The notes beneath the pieces are model-generated. The model was not told the DNA's origin. It saw only the letters and a list, made by a program, of their open reading frames with translations, and searched no databases. From Pholiota molesta (Eukaryota > Basidiomycota > Agaricomycetes > Agaricales > Strophariaceae): a DNA stretch of 64,000 nucleotides. Shown in pieces: positions 47,908-58,689 of the stretch (its first letter is position 1; each line of letters starts with the position of its first letter). The DNA is taken from NCBI GenBank assembly GCA_014925825.1, contig JACGCK010000022.1, forward strand, positions 434,001-498,000. The letters are read 5' to 3'. A program made the translations under genes and the position numbers.

Positions 47908-50083
47908 TTACGAGAACGATATATCCCCCTTCGACACCGTCACTTCCATGGACGATCGCTCATACCTCCTCACAATGAACGAACCATACTGGCCCCACCA
48001 ATCATCCACCTTATCCGTCGGGTCGTACGCCCACAATTTTAGCTCATTCCCCCACACCTGCCGGAACACGGGCGAGTCGTCCATATGGTCCCAGTCGCCG
48101 GCGGCCATCGTCTGGCGCAAGATCGCGTCGCGCACCTGCTGCTCGGGCCCGGGCGGCACCTTCATCCCGCGGCGCTGCTCGTGGTCGTAGAGCCACACAT
48201 CCGCGGTGTACTCGTGCCGGATCTCCTCGTACGCGGTGAGCAGCTGCGCGATCTGGTCGCGGCTGCGGATGCGCGAGAAGAGCAGGCCGAGCGTCTGGGC
48301 GTCTTCGAGGATCAGCGCGACGCCGTGATTGCTTGCAGGCTGTAAAGAAAGAATCAGATGAGGTTTGCGAGCCGAAACTTCGAAGTGATCGCAGATAGCG
48401 CATGCACATAAAGCGTCCTCGCTAAAGCGCTAGAAGCAGAAAAAGAAGTGTAAAAATACGCACCAGCATGGGATGGGCCGATTCGCCGACAAGCACAACC
48501 CGCGAATTTGCACACACGAAATCTTCAGGGACCGGTCTGCGCACAAATATCCGCGAAGATACTGATGTAGCGAGCTTCAGCAATTTCTGCGTTCTATCAC
48601 AGCCCGAAATAGATTGAAATGAAGATGGTCGATTAGCCTTTGATCGAGACCAGACAGGATGTAGCAGATAGCAAAACATGATATAAACTCACATAGGCTC
48701 GAAGTTATCCAGACGAATGCCCAACGATTCCAGTGTGCGGGTTTCTGTCCAGTTTAGGTCGCCAGGGTACCTCGGGCCGTCGTAGTGATGGATGATTGTT
48801 ACTGTGAAATCCTTCTCTCCCACCTGCAGATAAAGCAGAATGGGGATTTATAGCCATTAGTGCTAGCCCTTCACCGAAAGAAGAACAAAGGGAAGTGTCC
48901 ATACCAGCATGTTGGCGTTCATCACATATCCGTTTCCCAGCCATATCTGCCACTGGGTGATACAAATGGCGTGTCAGGTGTCATTTTCACAGAGTTGGTT
49001 GGGAAGGAGAAGGTGGGAGGGGTAAATCATTAAACCACGCAGGTGTTCACTCACGTTTCGCGCATTCAGCATTTTTCGTAGATCTTCGTCTTCTTCCATG
49101 CGATGGATGGGTATCAGGAAGGTGACGACTACGTGCGTGTCAGTGACGTCGGGCGGCTCGTCGCCCGAGTCTGTCACGACTTGGCGGAGGAGGCTGTCAA
49201 AGCCATCAGCACCGATGATAACATCCCCGTAGAGCACCTCCTCTGACTCGAGCGTCACCGATACGCTGACGTTGTCGGCATCGACGATGGTGCTGTTGAA
49301 GCGAAACTCGACGCCTTCCTTCACGGCGAGATTGTAGAGCATGCCATATAGGTCGCGATGCTGCATTTGGACACAATATGATTATCAGTGTTCTCGTTCG
49401 CGGATCATCCGTGCAACGGAGAAAGGCCAAGACAAGCTAAATGGAATCAAGACAATAGCGTACCTGCAGGAACAGGAAATCCGCAGAGAGATCTTCGAGG
49501 AACCCTTCCCCCATATTCATGCATCCTATTAAATCTCCCGTATTTCCTGCGGTTTTGGGAGTTGTTAGAGAGCCTGTTATTGACCACTTTCGAGGTGAAT
49601 TACCATTCGTGAAGAAAAACCTGTCACATTTGTGCGCCCGCTCCTTGAGAACGGGGCCCAGTCCCCATTTATGAAGGACTTTGGTCATGTTCGGTGGGGA
49701 TCTAGGGTCGCGGGCTATAAGCGAGCTCTCACTCCCACCCACAGTTAAGAATAAATTACTCACTGGACGCCGCCTTTGCTCTGATAACGGGTATAAGTGG
49801 AGGTACAACGTGTCAGTATTGTCTCTGGCCGCCGTGAGAGGAACAATGCGCCGCACCCTAATTTTTCCGTTTCCTTTCTCCACAACGAGGACATCGTGTC
49901 CGGCCTTCTTCAAAGTCACGGCCGCTGCAAGGCCTGATCACAGTCGGTGGAGGCGGTGGAGACACTATCAGATCTGAGCGCAACCCTAGAAGTCTCCGTA
50001 TTCGTACCTGATATGCCGGCACCAGCAACGATGAATTTGAGACGCAACTTGCTTGCGTCGCTGAATTTTGTGTCGGTCGGCAT
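47908..50083 (-). CDS. FAD-dependent monooxygenase, tandem copy 2 (10 exons, 465 aa)
   Basis: Exons 50083-50008, 49933-49857, 49780-49764 (17 nt), 49701-49604, 49546-49464, 49360-49055, 48952-48905, 48823-48693, 48593-48464 and 48339-47908 give 1398 nt without stops. The Rossmann motif is canonical (FIVAGAGISGL, 17-27). DG is IIGADGFDS (165-173) and the GD-equivalent is VGESAHP (314-320). The parts PPNMTKVLHKWGLG and WQIWLGNGYVMNANML are typical of this mushroom clade of aromatic-ring-type monooxygenases. The C-terminus keeps GDWDHMDDSPVFRQVWG, close to GDWDHMDEAAFRLVWA in tandem copy 1. Directly at the stop, TCTC|GTAAGT forms a canonical donor (a possible further exon after an acceptor near 47820 would add only a few residues). 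Transcribed in the same direction as its paralog, which lies ~1 kb downstream. Confidence 0.85.
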
Positions 50084-50210
50084 ACTGAGTAACGCGGGGT
50101 AGGCGATGGAATGCGTAGGGTGGGGCAATAAAGATTAATTGGCGATAGGAAGCGTGGAAAGTCGGTACGCAGGCAGCATTCGCTCGCTTGCGCGCTGCTC
50201 CAACCAAGCT

Positions 50211-50218
50211 TATATATA
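50211..50218 (-). promoter_or_regulatory. TATA box of monooxygenase tandem copy 2
   Basis: CGTATATATAAGC on the minus strand lies about 130 bases before the ATG at 50083. Confidence 0.5.
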
Positions 50219-50219
50219 C

Positions 50220-51745
50220 GGAAAATAGGCTGAAAGGAAGGTTCGTGGTATCAGATCAGGGCTATCAGAACTCGACTATGCTTCCACGTGATGGAGATGT
50301 GTTTAGACTTGCAGACAGTGGTTAATTGTTCTGGACCGGCACCCGCCGATGTTGTGCTGAAATAGATGACACTGATAACATAGCTTCTCACTGCTTCTCA
50401 TCGCTGCTCCCGGTACCAGTACAACGATCGTGATGAGTAGCACGAGAGGCCCAAGGTACGAGAGCCCCAGTATCCAGTATCATACATGGCGCGCACCGCG
50501 CACTGCTTGTCCTCGATGGTGGGCCTCGGGAAAAGACGGCTTAGAGGCACAGTACGGCAGTTGTTTGTTTCGAATTATTGATGGTGGAATCACCAGAGAG
50601 AAATCTACATGTGGGCAGATAGATTTATAAGTCAGGATAAACTGGTACATGTACAGGATATGAAACGCCTGAACGCTCACCCGTCTTCCTACTACCTAGC
50701 CATGCGCCGTCGGTTTGGCGCATCGCACGCACGCCGCTGTTCGCTTACGCGCATCAGTAGTGCGCCCGCCGTCGAAGATTCCCGACGGCAACTAATAGTA
50801 ATTCTGTGCGTCGGAGCATGGTGAGCGTGCTCGCCATCTGACACGCAGCATGCGCGGGTCGGCCATGGCTGCGCTAATCCCAAGCCAGCGGATAGGAAAC
50901 CCCGGGTTTTCCCATCGGTTTGGGTTATTATCTGACGTCGCACGTGATATGATTTAGACGCACATCGCCAAAAAAGCGCCCTCTAGACTCGACACTAGGT
51001 GAAAAAAATCCTATGTTCTGCTATATTCGCATACACTGGTCGCAAACATAGAGTAATAGAGGTTTATCACAATGTCATAAAACACCGTAAAATGCTCGGA
51101 ACACTTCTGACGTTTGCAAGGCAGTTCTATAATAGAATCCATTAGAATGCAAAGTGGAATTTTGGAATTACAAGTCCTTGGAAAGCTTTCGAAAACCTTA
51201 CAAAAGAATTTTATTCTCTACCTTGTAGCCATATTACAGAACCATGCAACACTGTAAAATTGGATGGATGAAATGTGTAAAATACAGTCCATACAAGTCA
51301 TTCCAAATAGGTTATGATGATATTTATGGTAGTTGTAAGTAATCCCAAAAAATATTCTAACCCAATTGAAATTGAATAGAAATCATCTCCTAAGGTTGTG
51401 GCACTTTGGGAATTGTCGTTCTGCACTCATACAAAGGTTCAATATGATGATTTGAGTGTTGCAAAAAATAGTAGCAGTAATGAACACATATGAATGTTTT
51501 CCTATCTAATTTTGAGCTCCAGAAATTAATCTCTGTGAGTGCAGCCTTTTTTTTTGTTTTTGGACTAATGTTCACTAGTGTTTGGCACTTCCGGGGGTAG
51601 TTCCTCGAAGCCCGCAACGCACGGAAAAAACTCTAACTACCCTTCGTGACATTTCTGAGTTTTGAGACCCTTGTTTTCTTATTGCTTATTTGTAATTATA
51701 CAAGTGGTCTTCGAGCTTTCTTTTTTAAATTCTTTTTTAGATGGG
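50220..51745. other. Gene-free, AT-rich stretch
   Basis: No supported gene. From 51000 to 51700 the DNA is AT-rich with short interrupted frames. Just beyond, at about 51750, the duplicated 5' region of the following gene begins. Confidence 0.4.
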
Positions 51746-51749
51746 AAAA

Positions 51750-52076
51750 CCTTGGAAAAACCTAAGTATCGGAGCGTCCTCGTGGCCCTCGCGCTAAGTA
51801 TCGCCGTCGGCGTCGGCCGCATGCAGCCAAACACGAACAAGCGCAAAAACCCTAATGCCCAACCCACAATGAGTCACTTACCTGCGTCACCTTCTTGCTC
51901 TCAACCACATCGTTATGCTTAGTATCCCTCGCAAATATCACCACCGAAGTGTGCGTATCTCAGCTCTAGTTATCATATCGATCGTATTAACCCCCAGCCT
52001 GGATCGTAGTTCCCAAACAGGCAATAGACTGTAAATTTTCACCATAAACCCACAGAACAAAGGTGAGGACTATTCA
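51750..52076 (+). repeat. Duplicated promoter/5' region, left copy
   Basis: It matches 61112-61436 at high identity over about 325 bp (starting AACCTTGGAAAAACCTAAGT, against AACCTTGGGAAAACCTAAGT). At the position of the TATAAAT in the right copy it has TGTAAAT (about 52030). A ~670 bp insertion then separates it from the start codon region. Confidence 0.8.
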
Positions 52077-52747
52077 ATTTGGCGTCGCTATTTCCTTCTG
52101 GCACGGGCATATTGGAAACATCTATCACGATTTTTTTTGAACCAATTCTTTGTCCATTCCAACGAGGTGGTGTGCGTCGTGCAGTTTTTCTATTTGACTA
52201 TTGGGTGGTGGCATGGTGGGCATCTTGGGGGGTATCTTCCTTGGGGTATTCTAGCGTGTGGATGGCAGTTGCTTATGCCCCATCGACGGATGATGGTCTC
52301 CGGTAGTTGAACAAATTCTTTGGTCTTTTCTTTTGAAACGGGCTATTTCCCCCGCGCATGGTGCGCCCTGCGGTTTTGCGTTCGACTATTGGGTGGCATG
52401 GAAGGGGATGGTGGTCATGTTGGAGTATCGTCCGTGGGGTGTTCTAGCGAGTGGATCGCTGATGCCTGTGCCCCATTGAAACGTGTATGGCCAGTAACTG
52501 GAAATTCTTTGACAATTTTCTCAGAAAGAGAGCTCTTCCCCTTGCGCGCCGCGCGTCATGCGGTTTTTCTTTTCACCACTAGGTGGCATGGAGGGTGATG
52601 GTGGCTTTACTGGGCATCCTTCTCGTGGTATTCTAGCGAGTAGATCGCTGATGCCTGTGCCCCATCGAAATGTTTAGAATTAGCTTGTGTCCGTGCCCCC
52701 ATCGGAATACCTACCGATGACCTCATAATTCTTTCGAGGCAACAAAA
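52077..52747 (+). repeat. Insertion with three ~170-190 bp tandem units before the truncated gene
   Basis: The segment is absent from the otherwise matching 5' region of the copy at 61.5 kb. It contains three degenerate units starting near 52145, 52315 and 52504. Each carries an ATTCTTTG start, a TTTTTCT..ACTA[T]NGGTGG core, GGCATGG..GATGGTGG, GTATTCTAGCG[A/T]GT and GATGCCTGTGCCCCAT (first unit diverged). No coding frame. Confidence 0.75.
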
Positions 52748-52809
52748 CTGACAATATAAATTCACAGTCCACACCCAAAAAGCTATCCTCGTTTTCTACC
52801 TCATTCAGC

Positions 52810-53796
52810 ATGCCTCTCGTCCTCGAAGGAGAATACGACGCCGCCTGGAAGGCCAAACTCCGGGACAACATCATGAAAGATCTCGACGACCAGCTCCAGA
52901 ACACCGCTGAAGCCTACCAGCGCAAAATTGCGGACAACGCCTCCGCCCCCATGGAAGTCCTCTACCGCTTCCAGCACGAGTACAACCGGGACGTCCTCAA
53001 CCTCCAGACGACCGCCGACGAGCACCTCAAAAACGAGCTCGCCCGCGAGGAGCTCGAGCGCAAGTGGCATTCCGAGGAGCAACAGCTGAATCAGCAGCCG
53101 TGGCTCAAAAATCCGGACCCGACGCAGGCGCTCATCGAGGAGCAGCTCGCCATCCTCAACCACATCAAAACCCGGTCGCCCGATGCCTATCGGACCGCCC
53201 GGGAGCAGTACATCCACGAATACGCCTCCACGACCTCCTCGGCCATGTCTTCCCGTGTGGCGTCCCCCGACCCGCACCGCGGCGCGTATGCCCACGGGTA
53301 CTCCTCGACGGAGGCCACGTCCATCAGCGGCGCCTCTTCGCCTGACCCGTACCAGCCGCGCACTATCGACCCGTACTCCAATGCGTCGTCGCCGACCTCG
53401 TTCTACGCGCCGATGAACCCCTTCACCGACCCGCAGCCTCAGTTCCGCGCAACAAAACACGACCAGCAGCAGGAAGAGTTCCGCCGGCGCGCTGAAGCCA
53501 TCCTCCAGCGCAAGCACAAGCTGCGCCACCGCTCGCCTGTTCCTGCGCCGGAGCCCATCTCGTCGTCGTCGTCCACCACTTCCACCTCCTCAGACGACGC
53601 CCCAGCGCCCTCAGAGGCCGTCTCCAAAGCCGAGAACCCGATGTCCGAAGCGGACGTGCGTAATCTCATGACGTACCTGGACGTGGATGCACTGGCTGCT
53701 GAGGATGTCCGCTCGAGGCGGGTGGGTCACGGGACGAGGGCGGGATTGATGGCGGGAATTACCATACGGCGTGAAAACGCGAAAAGTGGTAAGTAA
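52810..53796 (+). CDS. Truncated paralog of the protein at 61534-62739 (328 aa)
   Basis: The first 289 codons match the gene at 61534 with a single amino-acid change (His for Gln near residue 86), while some twenty other base differences are silent. After LMTY the copies diverge: ~12 nt are missing, a TGGACGTGGATGC block is shared, then this copy runs into unrelated DNA and ends with ENAKSGK. The whole C-terminal domain (WNPDRF region) is therefore absent. What remains is a helical N-terminus (about 1-110, coiled-coil-like) and a Ser/Pro-rich disordered part. The stop overlaps a canonical donor (AGTG|GTAAGT), so a short further exon is possible. Its promoter has lost the TATA word and carries the tandem-unit insertion. 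A TATAAA at about 52755 could serve instead. Confidence 0.75.
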   Translation: MPLVLEGEYDAAWKAKLRDNIMKDLDDQLQNTAEAYQRKIADNASAPMEVLYRFQHEYNRDVLNLQTTADEHLKNELAREELERKWHSEEQQLNQQPWLKNPDPTQALIEEQLAILNHIKTRSPDAYRTAREQYIHEYASTTSSAMSSRVASPDPHRGAYAHGYSSTEATSISGASSPDPYQPRTIDPYSNASSPTSFYAPMNPFTDPQPQFRATKHDQQQEEFRRRAEAILQRKHKLRHRSPVPAPEPISSSSSTTSTSSDDAPAPSEAVSKAENPMSEADVRNLMTYLDVDALAAEDVRSRRVGHGTRAGLMAGITIRRENAKSGK

Positions 53797-53884
53797 CTGA
53801 CCTTTTTTTGCGTGTTGGGAGATCGTAGGAGCAGAGGTTAGCCCACCCCGAAGGGCAGGCTAACGTAGATAGTCTAAAATGTAA

Positions 53885-54175
53885 TAGTCAGTCCATAGTG
53901 AATAAACAGGTTTACGCACCAAGTAATACTCGCGCGGAAAGTTCGAATGCAGCGGCTGGAGGCCAAGTCGTCAGTAGAAAGTTAAAAAATAGGTTTACGC
54001 ACCAAACGGAAAGCTCAATACTCGGGGAAAACGGCATCACGCACCAAGTCGCGATGGGTCGGATTCCGTCAGAATTCGACGGAGTGATCTTCACGCGGCA
54101 AATTCAGAGCTTGATCCAAAAGATTGCAGCACCTGCAGGCAAAGTCATCAGTAGATAGTGAATAAATTGGTTTTA
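53885..54175 (+). repeat. Degenerate tandem repeat after the truncated gene
   Basis: A GTCAGT..TAGTGAATAAACAGGTTTACGCACC-type unit occurs about three times (53888, ~53970, ~54148 with drift). The 86-codon frame across it is repeat-derived. A hairpin (GGTTAGCC, then GGCTAAC) lies at about 53838-53865. Confidence 0.5.
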
Positions 54176-54649
54176 CACACAGAACGCCCAAGAACGCAGC
54201 GAGGCGACGGATTGATATTCACACGAAATGCTGAATTGCAGTTGCTAAATTTTCAATGCGACGGAGATTACAGAAAGGCAGGAATACAGCGCATATGCAC
54301 TTTTACAAAGAAACCTAAAAATTGCTTTAGCATGTAAATGAGAACACGGGCATATAACTGACCTACTCTGACCACCATCGATTTCCGAGCAAAGAAAGTC
54401 CTAGTTTGACAAGGACAGGCTATCAGTATATCATTCAAGCAAAATAACCGGAACATACCAGCGTATTCCATGGACATGTGAGCGCAACAATCTTAAATCA
54501 TATACTCTAAGACAATACCACGTAGTCCATGGACATGTGGAAGGTCGTGTTATGGGCGCTTATATCAGAGATCAGAATCGAATGCTTTTTGCATAGCCAG
54601 AGTTTGGTCGGCGGATGTCCAAAAATAGTGTTTGAGTATTATTCCACTC

Positions 54650-55035
54650 ACCACGCAATGTAGTCCGCCGGAATTCGAAATATGGTGTCGGAACATCTAG
54701 AGATAGAATCCAAATAGAATCAATACTTTGTCAAATAAGGAAGATGACATACCTCTATTCAGATCATCGCGTCGCAGCTCGCCGGAACTTGAAATATGGT
54801 GTCATGATAAGTATCTGGAAATAGAATCAGTATCGTTTTAGATTGGTTTTAGATATGGAAGATAACATACTTCTGTTTGATCAAAGATCATGGAAGGATG
54901 TCGCGACTCGCCGGAAGCTCATATATAGTGTCAGAATATCATGAGTATAAGGAGGAGCATAACATACCTTTGAGGACCACAGAAGGCAATATAGGAGGTC
55001 GCCGGAAGCCCATATATCGTGTCAGAACATCTAAA
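54650..55035 (-). repeat. Tandem exon-like units on the minus strand (four copies)
   Basis: Four units are anchored by GCCGGAA at 54667, 54781, 54910 and 55001 (plus strand). On the minus strand each unit reads like an exon with splice signals: ...TTTCCAG or TCTCTAG acceptor, a GACACNATAT..TTCCGGCGA core, then a GTATGT donor (three of four). The spacing is 114, 129 and 91 bp. They follow directly on the Ser/Thr-rich open frame at 54925-55480. This looks like a repeated small exon with its intron. No known protein repeat was recognised. Confidence 0.5.
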
Positions 55036-55480
55036 GATAATGTTAGTGAGTATTGGATAATAACATGAGCTAGCCTTTTCAACCTTCATGTTGGCGGGTT
55101 GTGAATGCTGCCTACAGGTGTATGACGTTGTACCAAAGCGATCATCGCTGTCTTGGACCGGCGTGAGGCGAGGGCGAGTAGAATGACAAAGTTCAGGGAG
55201 AGGAGGAGGAGATGAAGTGGCGGAGATCTGTGTAGGATCCGCCGTGTTCGTAGCTGTCGTCGAGGTGCGTATACCCGTTTTCGAGGCTGTAGAATTCGAA
55301 TCTGAAATCCGATTGACGATTGGTTGGCTCGTTCGAGCGCTAGAGGCGTCGGATGTCGATCTGATGACAGACTGGATATTGGAAGCTGCCGAAGCAGTTC
55401 TAATCGAGCTGGAGCCTCCCGGATGGTTTTCCTCAATGCCCTGGTTGTATCGATACCTTCCGCGTCGCTTTTGCCGTCCG
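54925..55480 (-). CDS. Putative exon of a Ser/Thr/Pro-rich protein
   Basis: One minus-strand frame stays open for ~550 bases and has a composition unlike random DNA: SSSIRTASAASNIQSVIRST, KTGIRTSTTATNTADPTQ, SATSSPPPLPELCHSTRPRL. It starts after a stop at about 55480, so an upstream exon is needed; CAAAG|TTACTG and GACTAG|TGGAG (about 55600-55730) are candidate acceptors. The frame runs into the tandem exon-like units. It could be a low-complexity part of a surface or regulatory protein. No domain is recognised. Confidence 0.3.
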
Positions 55481-55869
55481 ATTTATCCTCCAAGATAGAA
55501 GGATAGATCTATCTTTCCTATCCTCCTGGTCCGCTTCCTCTCCATTGTTGGGGTCTATAACGACCCTAGACTCTCCACTAGTCAACCCTTCGTCAAAATG
55601 ACTCAAGAATACGACCAGGAGTAGAATATAGAGAGTTAAAACTGGGTTTGTGTTGGATAATAAGGGAAATAGCATACCTTTGATGCATCGAGGATCACGG
55701 AAGATGATAAAAGATGTCAGTAACTTTGAATGTACATTAGCACAGCTCATACATATGGGAACAGTGGAAGACGTACCAATAGCATCGTCCAATATGAAAG
55801 AAAACAGGACTGGAGACTAGCATAATAACGGCATAGAGGGAAAGGCGGGTTTGGAAGCACATTCAAAAT

Positions 55870-58270
55870 TGCTACCTTTTTATGTTATCTGCTGGCAGGG
55901 CCGATGCGCGCCCTTGCAGGATCTAGACGTGTAAGCGGAGGTAAAGATTCGACCTTGCCAGCAAGCTCCCTGCCAGCAAGTACAGCTTGCCAGAATATGA
56001 TGTTCATGCCTCAGGGTAGATTAGGATTAGAACCATTGTCTCCTGAATCTTAGTCCCGGTAGTATCATCTCGCAACTGCTTCCCTTCGCATCCGTAAGTT
56101 GACGTGTACTCGGAAGTCCGTCTCCTGAGAGGTAATTTAAATTACTCAAACGGGCATTACCCTCCGACACTTGCTAGACTTCTGTCCTGTCGAAAAAATC
56201 TATTACAGTTCTTTCTTAATACACAAACAGCTTGCTATGAAATAACCGTTCAACGGTGGTAGAATTAATCAGACAGAGTCTAGTAAAATATTATAAACAA
56301 CAACTATTCACAGTTCCGGCTGCATCACGAAACTGAACCCGAGATTCGGAAAAATATACTGGCATAGATCTAGTTACCAAAGATCCACTAAACATAATTT
56401 CGATTCCATGCAGTTCCTTCTATTTTGTGATGCAGAATCACGGTCGCTGAAGCTAAAGTCGAGGAACACCTACATTTTGATCCGCCGTCGCTATCCGTCT
56501 GTGCCAGCTGTACAATGTCTGTGTGCGCCAGCGCCCCTTGTTTCCATCTCCTTACGTGTATACATGTAAACATCCAAGGTCGCACCATAATTCATCACTG
56601 CAGTTTTCTTGCTTTAGTGTTGCACATCGATTCCGCGTAGGCGGTATTATAATTTAGCGCCCATATTTCGGTGTAAAGCGCACTTTGCGAGCTTCGCCAC
56701 CAGTCCTAATCTGCAGGAATTAAGATATATAGCTGTTCATCGTTTTGCAATGCTATCGAGCCCGTCAACACTTGATTTATATGTATTGAAGTTGTCTGGA
56801 CCCGTAAGAAAATGCTTTAGCGCCCGTTGAGCACCCTGGATAACTCCCAACGACAGCATTTTGTAAATAGCCATTGCTTTGAGCTGATTAGAATAGATTC
56901 ACTCAATGTACCACGGCCAATGTGGAAATATCAGAGATCGCGATAACAAGAGAACAGGAATAGATTGTGTGCGATCCGTATGATCTGCATGCGGCGGTGC
57001 CGCGTCAACTCCAGATCTGACATTACCACTACACACATGCCGTGCAATCTGTAGCTAAAGACAGAAGTAGATATTATCTACGGTTGCATAATAGATTCGA
57101 AAAGCAGCGGCATAAAGGAATGTTCAAGTGAAACGAAGTACAGAATGTGCGGCAAAAGTCATATCACTACGTCTTCGAGCGCTAACCAATAGGATAGCGC
57201 AAAGAAAGCGCCAGAATAAGAGTGGCATTCGAATGGAGATATATAGATCTGTACATTGTTTTCCGAATCAACTACGGCGTCAGAAGGACGAACCGCGGAA
57301 CGTAGATCCCAATCAATACACGGCATGTCCGCCTCCTCACCCAATACGCCATTCCAAAAGCCACTAATAAGCCCTTCTTTTCCCTTGTTATTAGGACCCT
57401 GAATGCCGCGGCTAGTCTACGTGGCACCTAGAATAGTGCGCGCAGTGCGCATGCACCGCCATGCGGGCGGAGGATTGAGTGCCACTCCCTGCAAAGTCTC
57501 CGACATGAATTGCGCATTTCTCTTGCAATTCTTAATTATATTTTACATTGTTTTGGAGCACGTTAGGAGGCATTATTGACTACCTATCTTCAAAATTTCA
57601 GAGGTGGATGAGTAGATTACGAGCGTCGGCACTCCATGCCACCCGACGGCGCCCTGTCTGGCCCTCGTCTCGCAAACGCATTCGAAGAAGCAGCGCAACC
57701 GCGGGGACCTAGAAAAAACACGTATATTACGTCCGATCACGGATGCATTAAGCACGCGTTTCAGCCTAAGCCCCTGCTAATTTCTGCGCTTGCAGTGGAC
57801 GATTCGGTGCAGGGGGACGTGGTAGTGCACGGAATGCGCTAGAAACACCGTTTCCGCACTTCTTAGGTATTTCGCTCAGGGAGATACGGCCGTAGGCGCG
57901 GATAGAGCTTCGGTAGGGTCGACTCTGGTGAGATGTCCGCTCTGAGCGTGTGCGGTGGGGAATGCACTGAGGATGTGTTCGCGAGATCTTTGAAGTTATT
58001 GTAAATGCAGACGGTTTGTGATACTGCAATAAAACAACAAAAACTTATTTATTGAGTCTCTAAATACAGTAGAATGGTGTAGGGTACACGGAAGGTAGAT
58101 ACAGGAGCACAATATACAGGCAGAGAGATCGATATCGCGAGCAGAAGAAGGGGGCGCGGAGGGATGGCGCGAATGGGACTTGTTCGGTTAAGTCGGCGAT
58201 CCCGGTATCTGTCCCTGACTCGCATCCGTTTCTATCCCAAACCCATTTATTTCATGCTGCTACGTACATG
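55870..58270. other. Gene-free stretch
   Basis: No supported gene. A cluster of inverted CTTGCCAGCAAG words lies at about 55953-55993. Frames are short and interrupted elsewhere. Confidence 0.4.
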
Positions 58271-58281
58271 ATGTGCAGATG

Positions 58282-58495
58282 TATATAAGGAGTACCTAGC
58301 TTACCGTCGAATCCTCATCCCCCACCTCCTCATCTCTCCTCTCCTCTCCTCCTCATCTCTCATCGCCTCCGCCATCGACAGCCCGCAGCGCGCCTTCCGT
58401 TCTCGTTCCTTTCCTCGCTCGTCATGGCCTCTGATGTTCGTTCCCCTCTAGATGCCTACCTGGAGCTGATGGGCGACGGCGCCGCGGGATCTTGA
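58282..58495 (+). promoter_or_regulatory. Promoter-like segment with a truncated reading frame
   Basis: TATATAAGG at 58282-58290 is followed by a pyrimidine-rich run (CTCTCCTCTCCTCTCCTCC) and an ATG at 58425 in good context (CGTCATGGC). The frame MASDVRSPLDAYLELMGDGA ends after 23 codons. This is the layout of a highly expressed fungal promoter attached to a broken or spliced first exon. No continuation was found. Confidence 0.35.
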
Positions 58496-58689
58496 GCACG
58501 AGGTTGCCTTCGTTGGGCAAGTCATCCAGGTTGTCGACGTCGTCTGAACAGCGCGCTGACGAGGTTGCAGAGGCGGGGTCGCTGCGCAGTCCGACGGCGA
58601 GGCTGAAGAAGACAACGCCAGCCAGAACTCGGTGAGTGATCCGCGAGGCGATGGCAGCGTCCCCCCTGCAACAGGTGTCCTCGCGCGTC

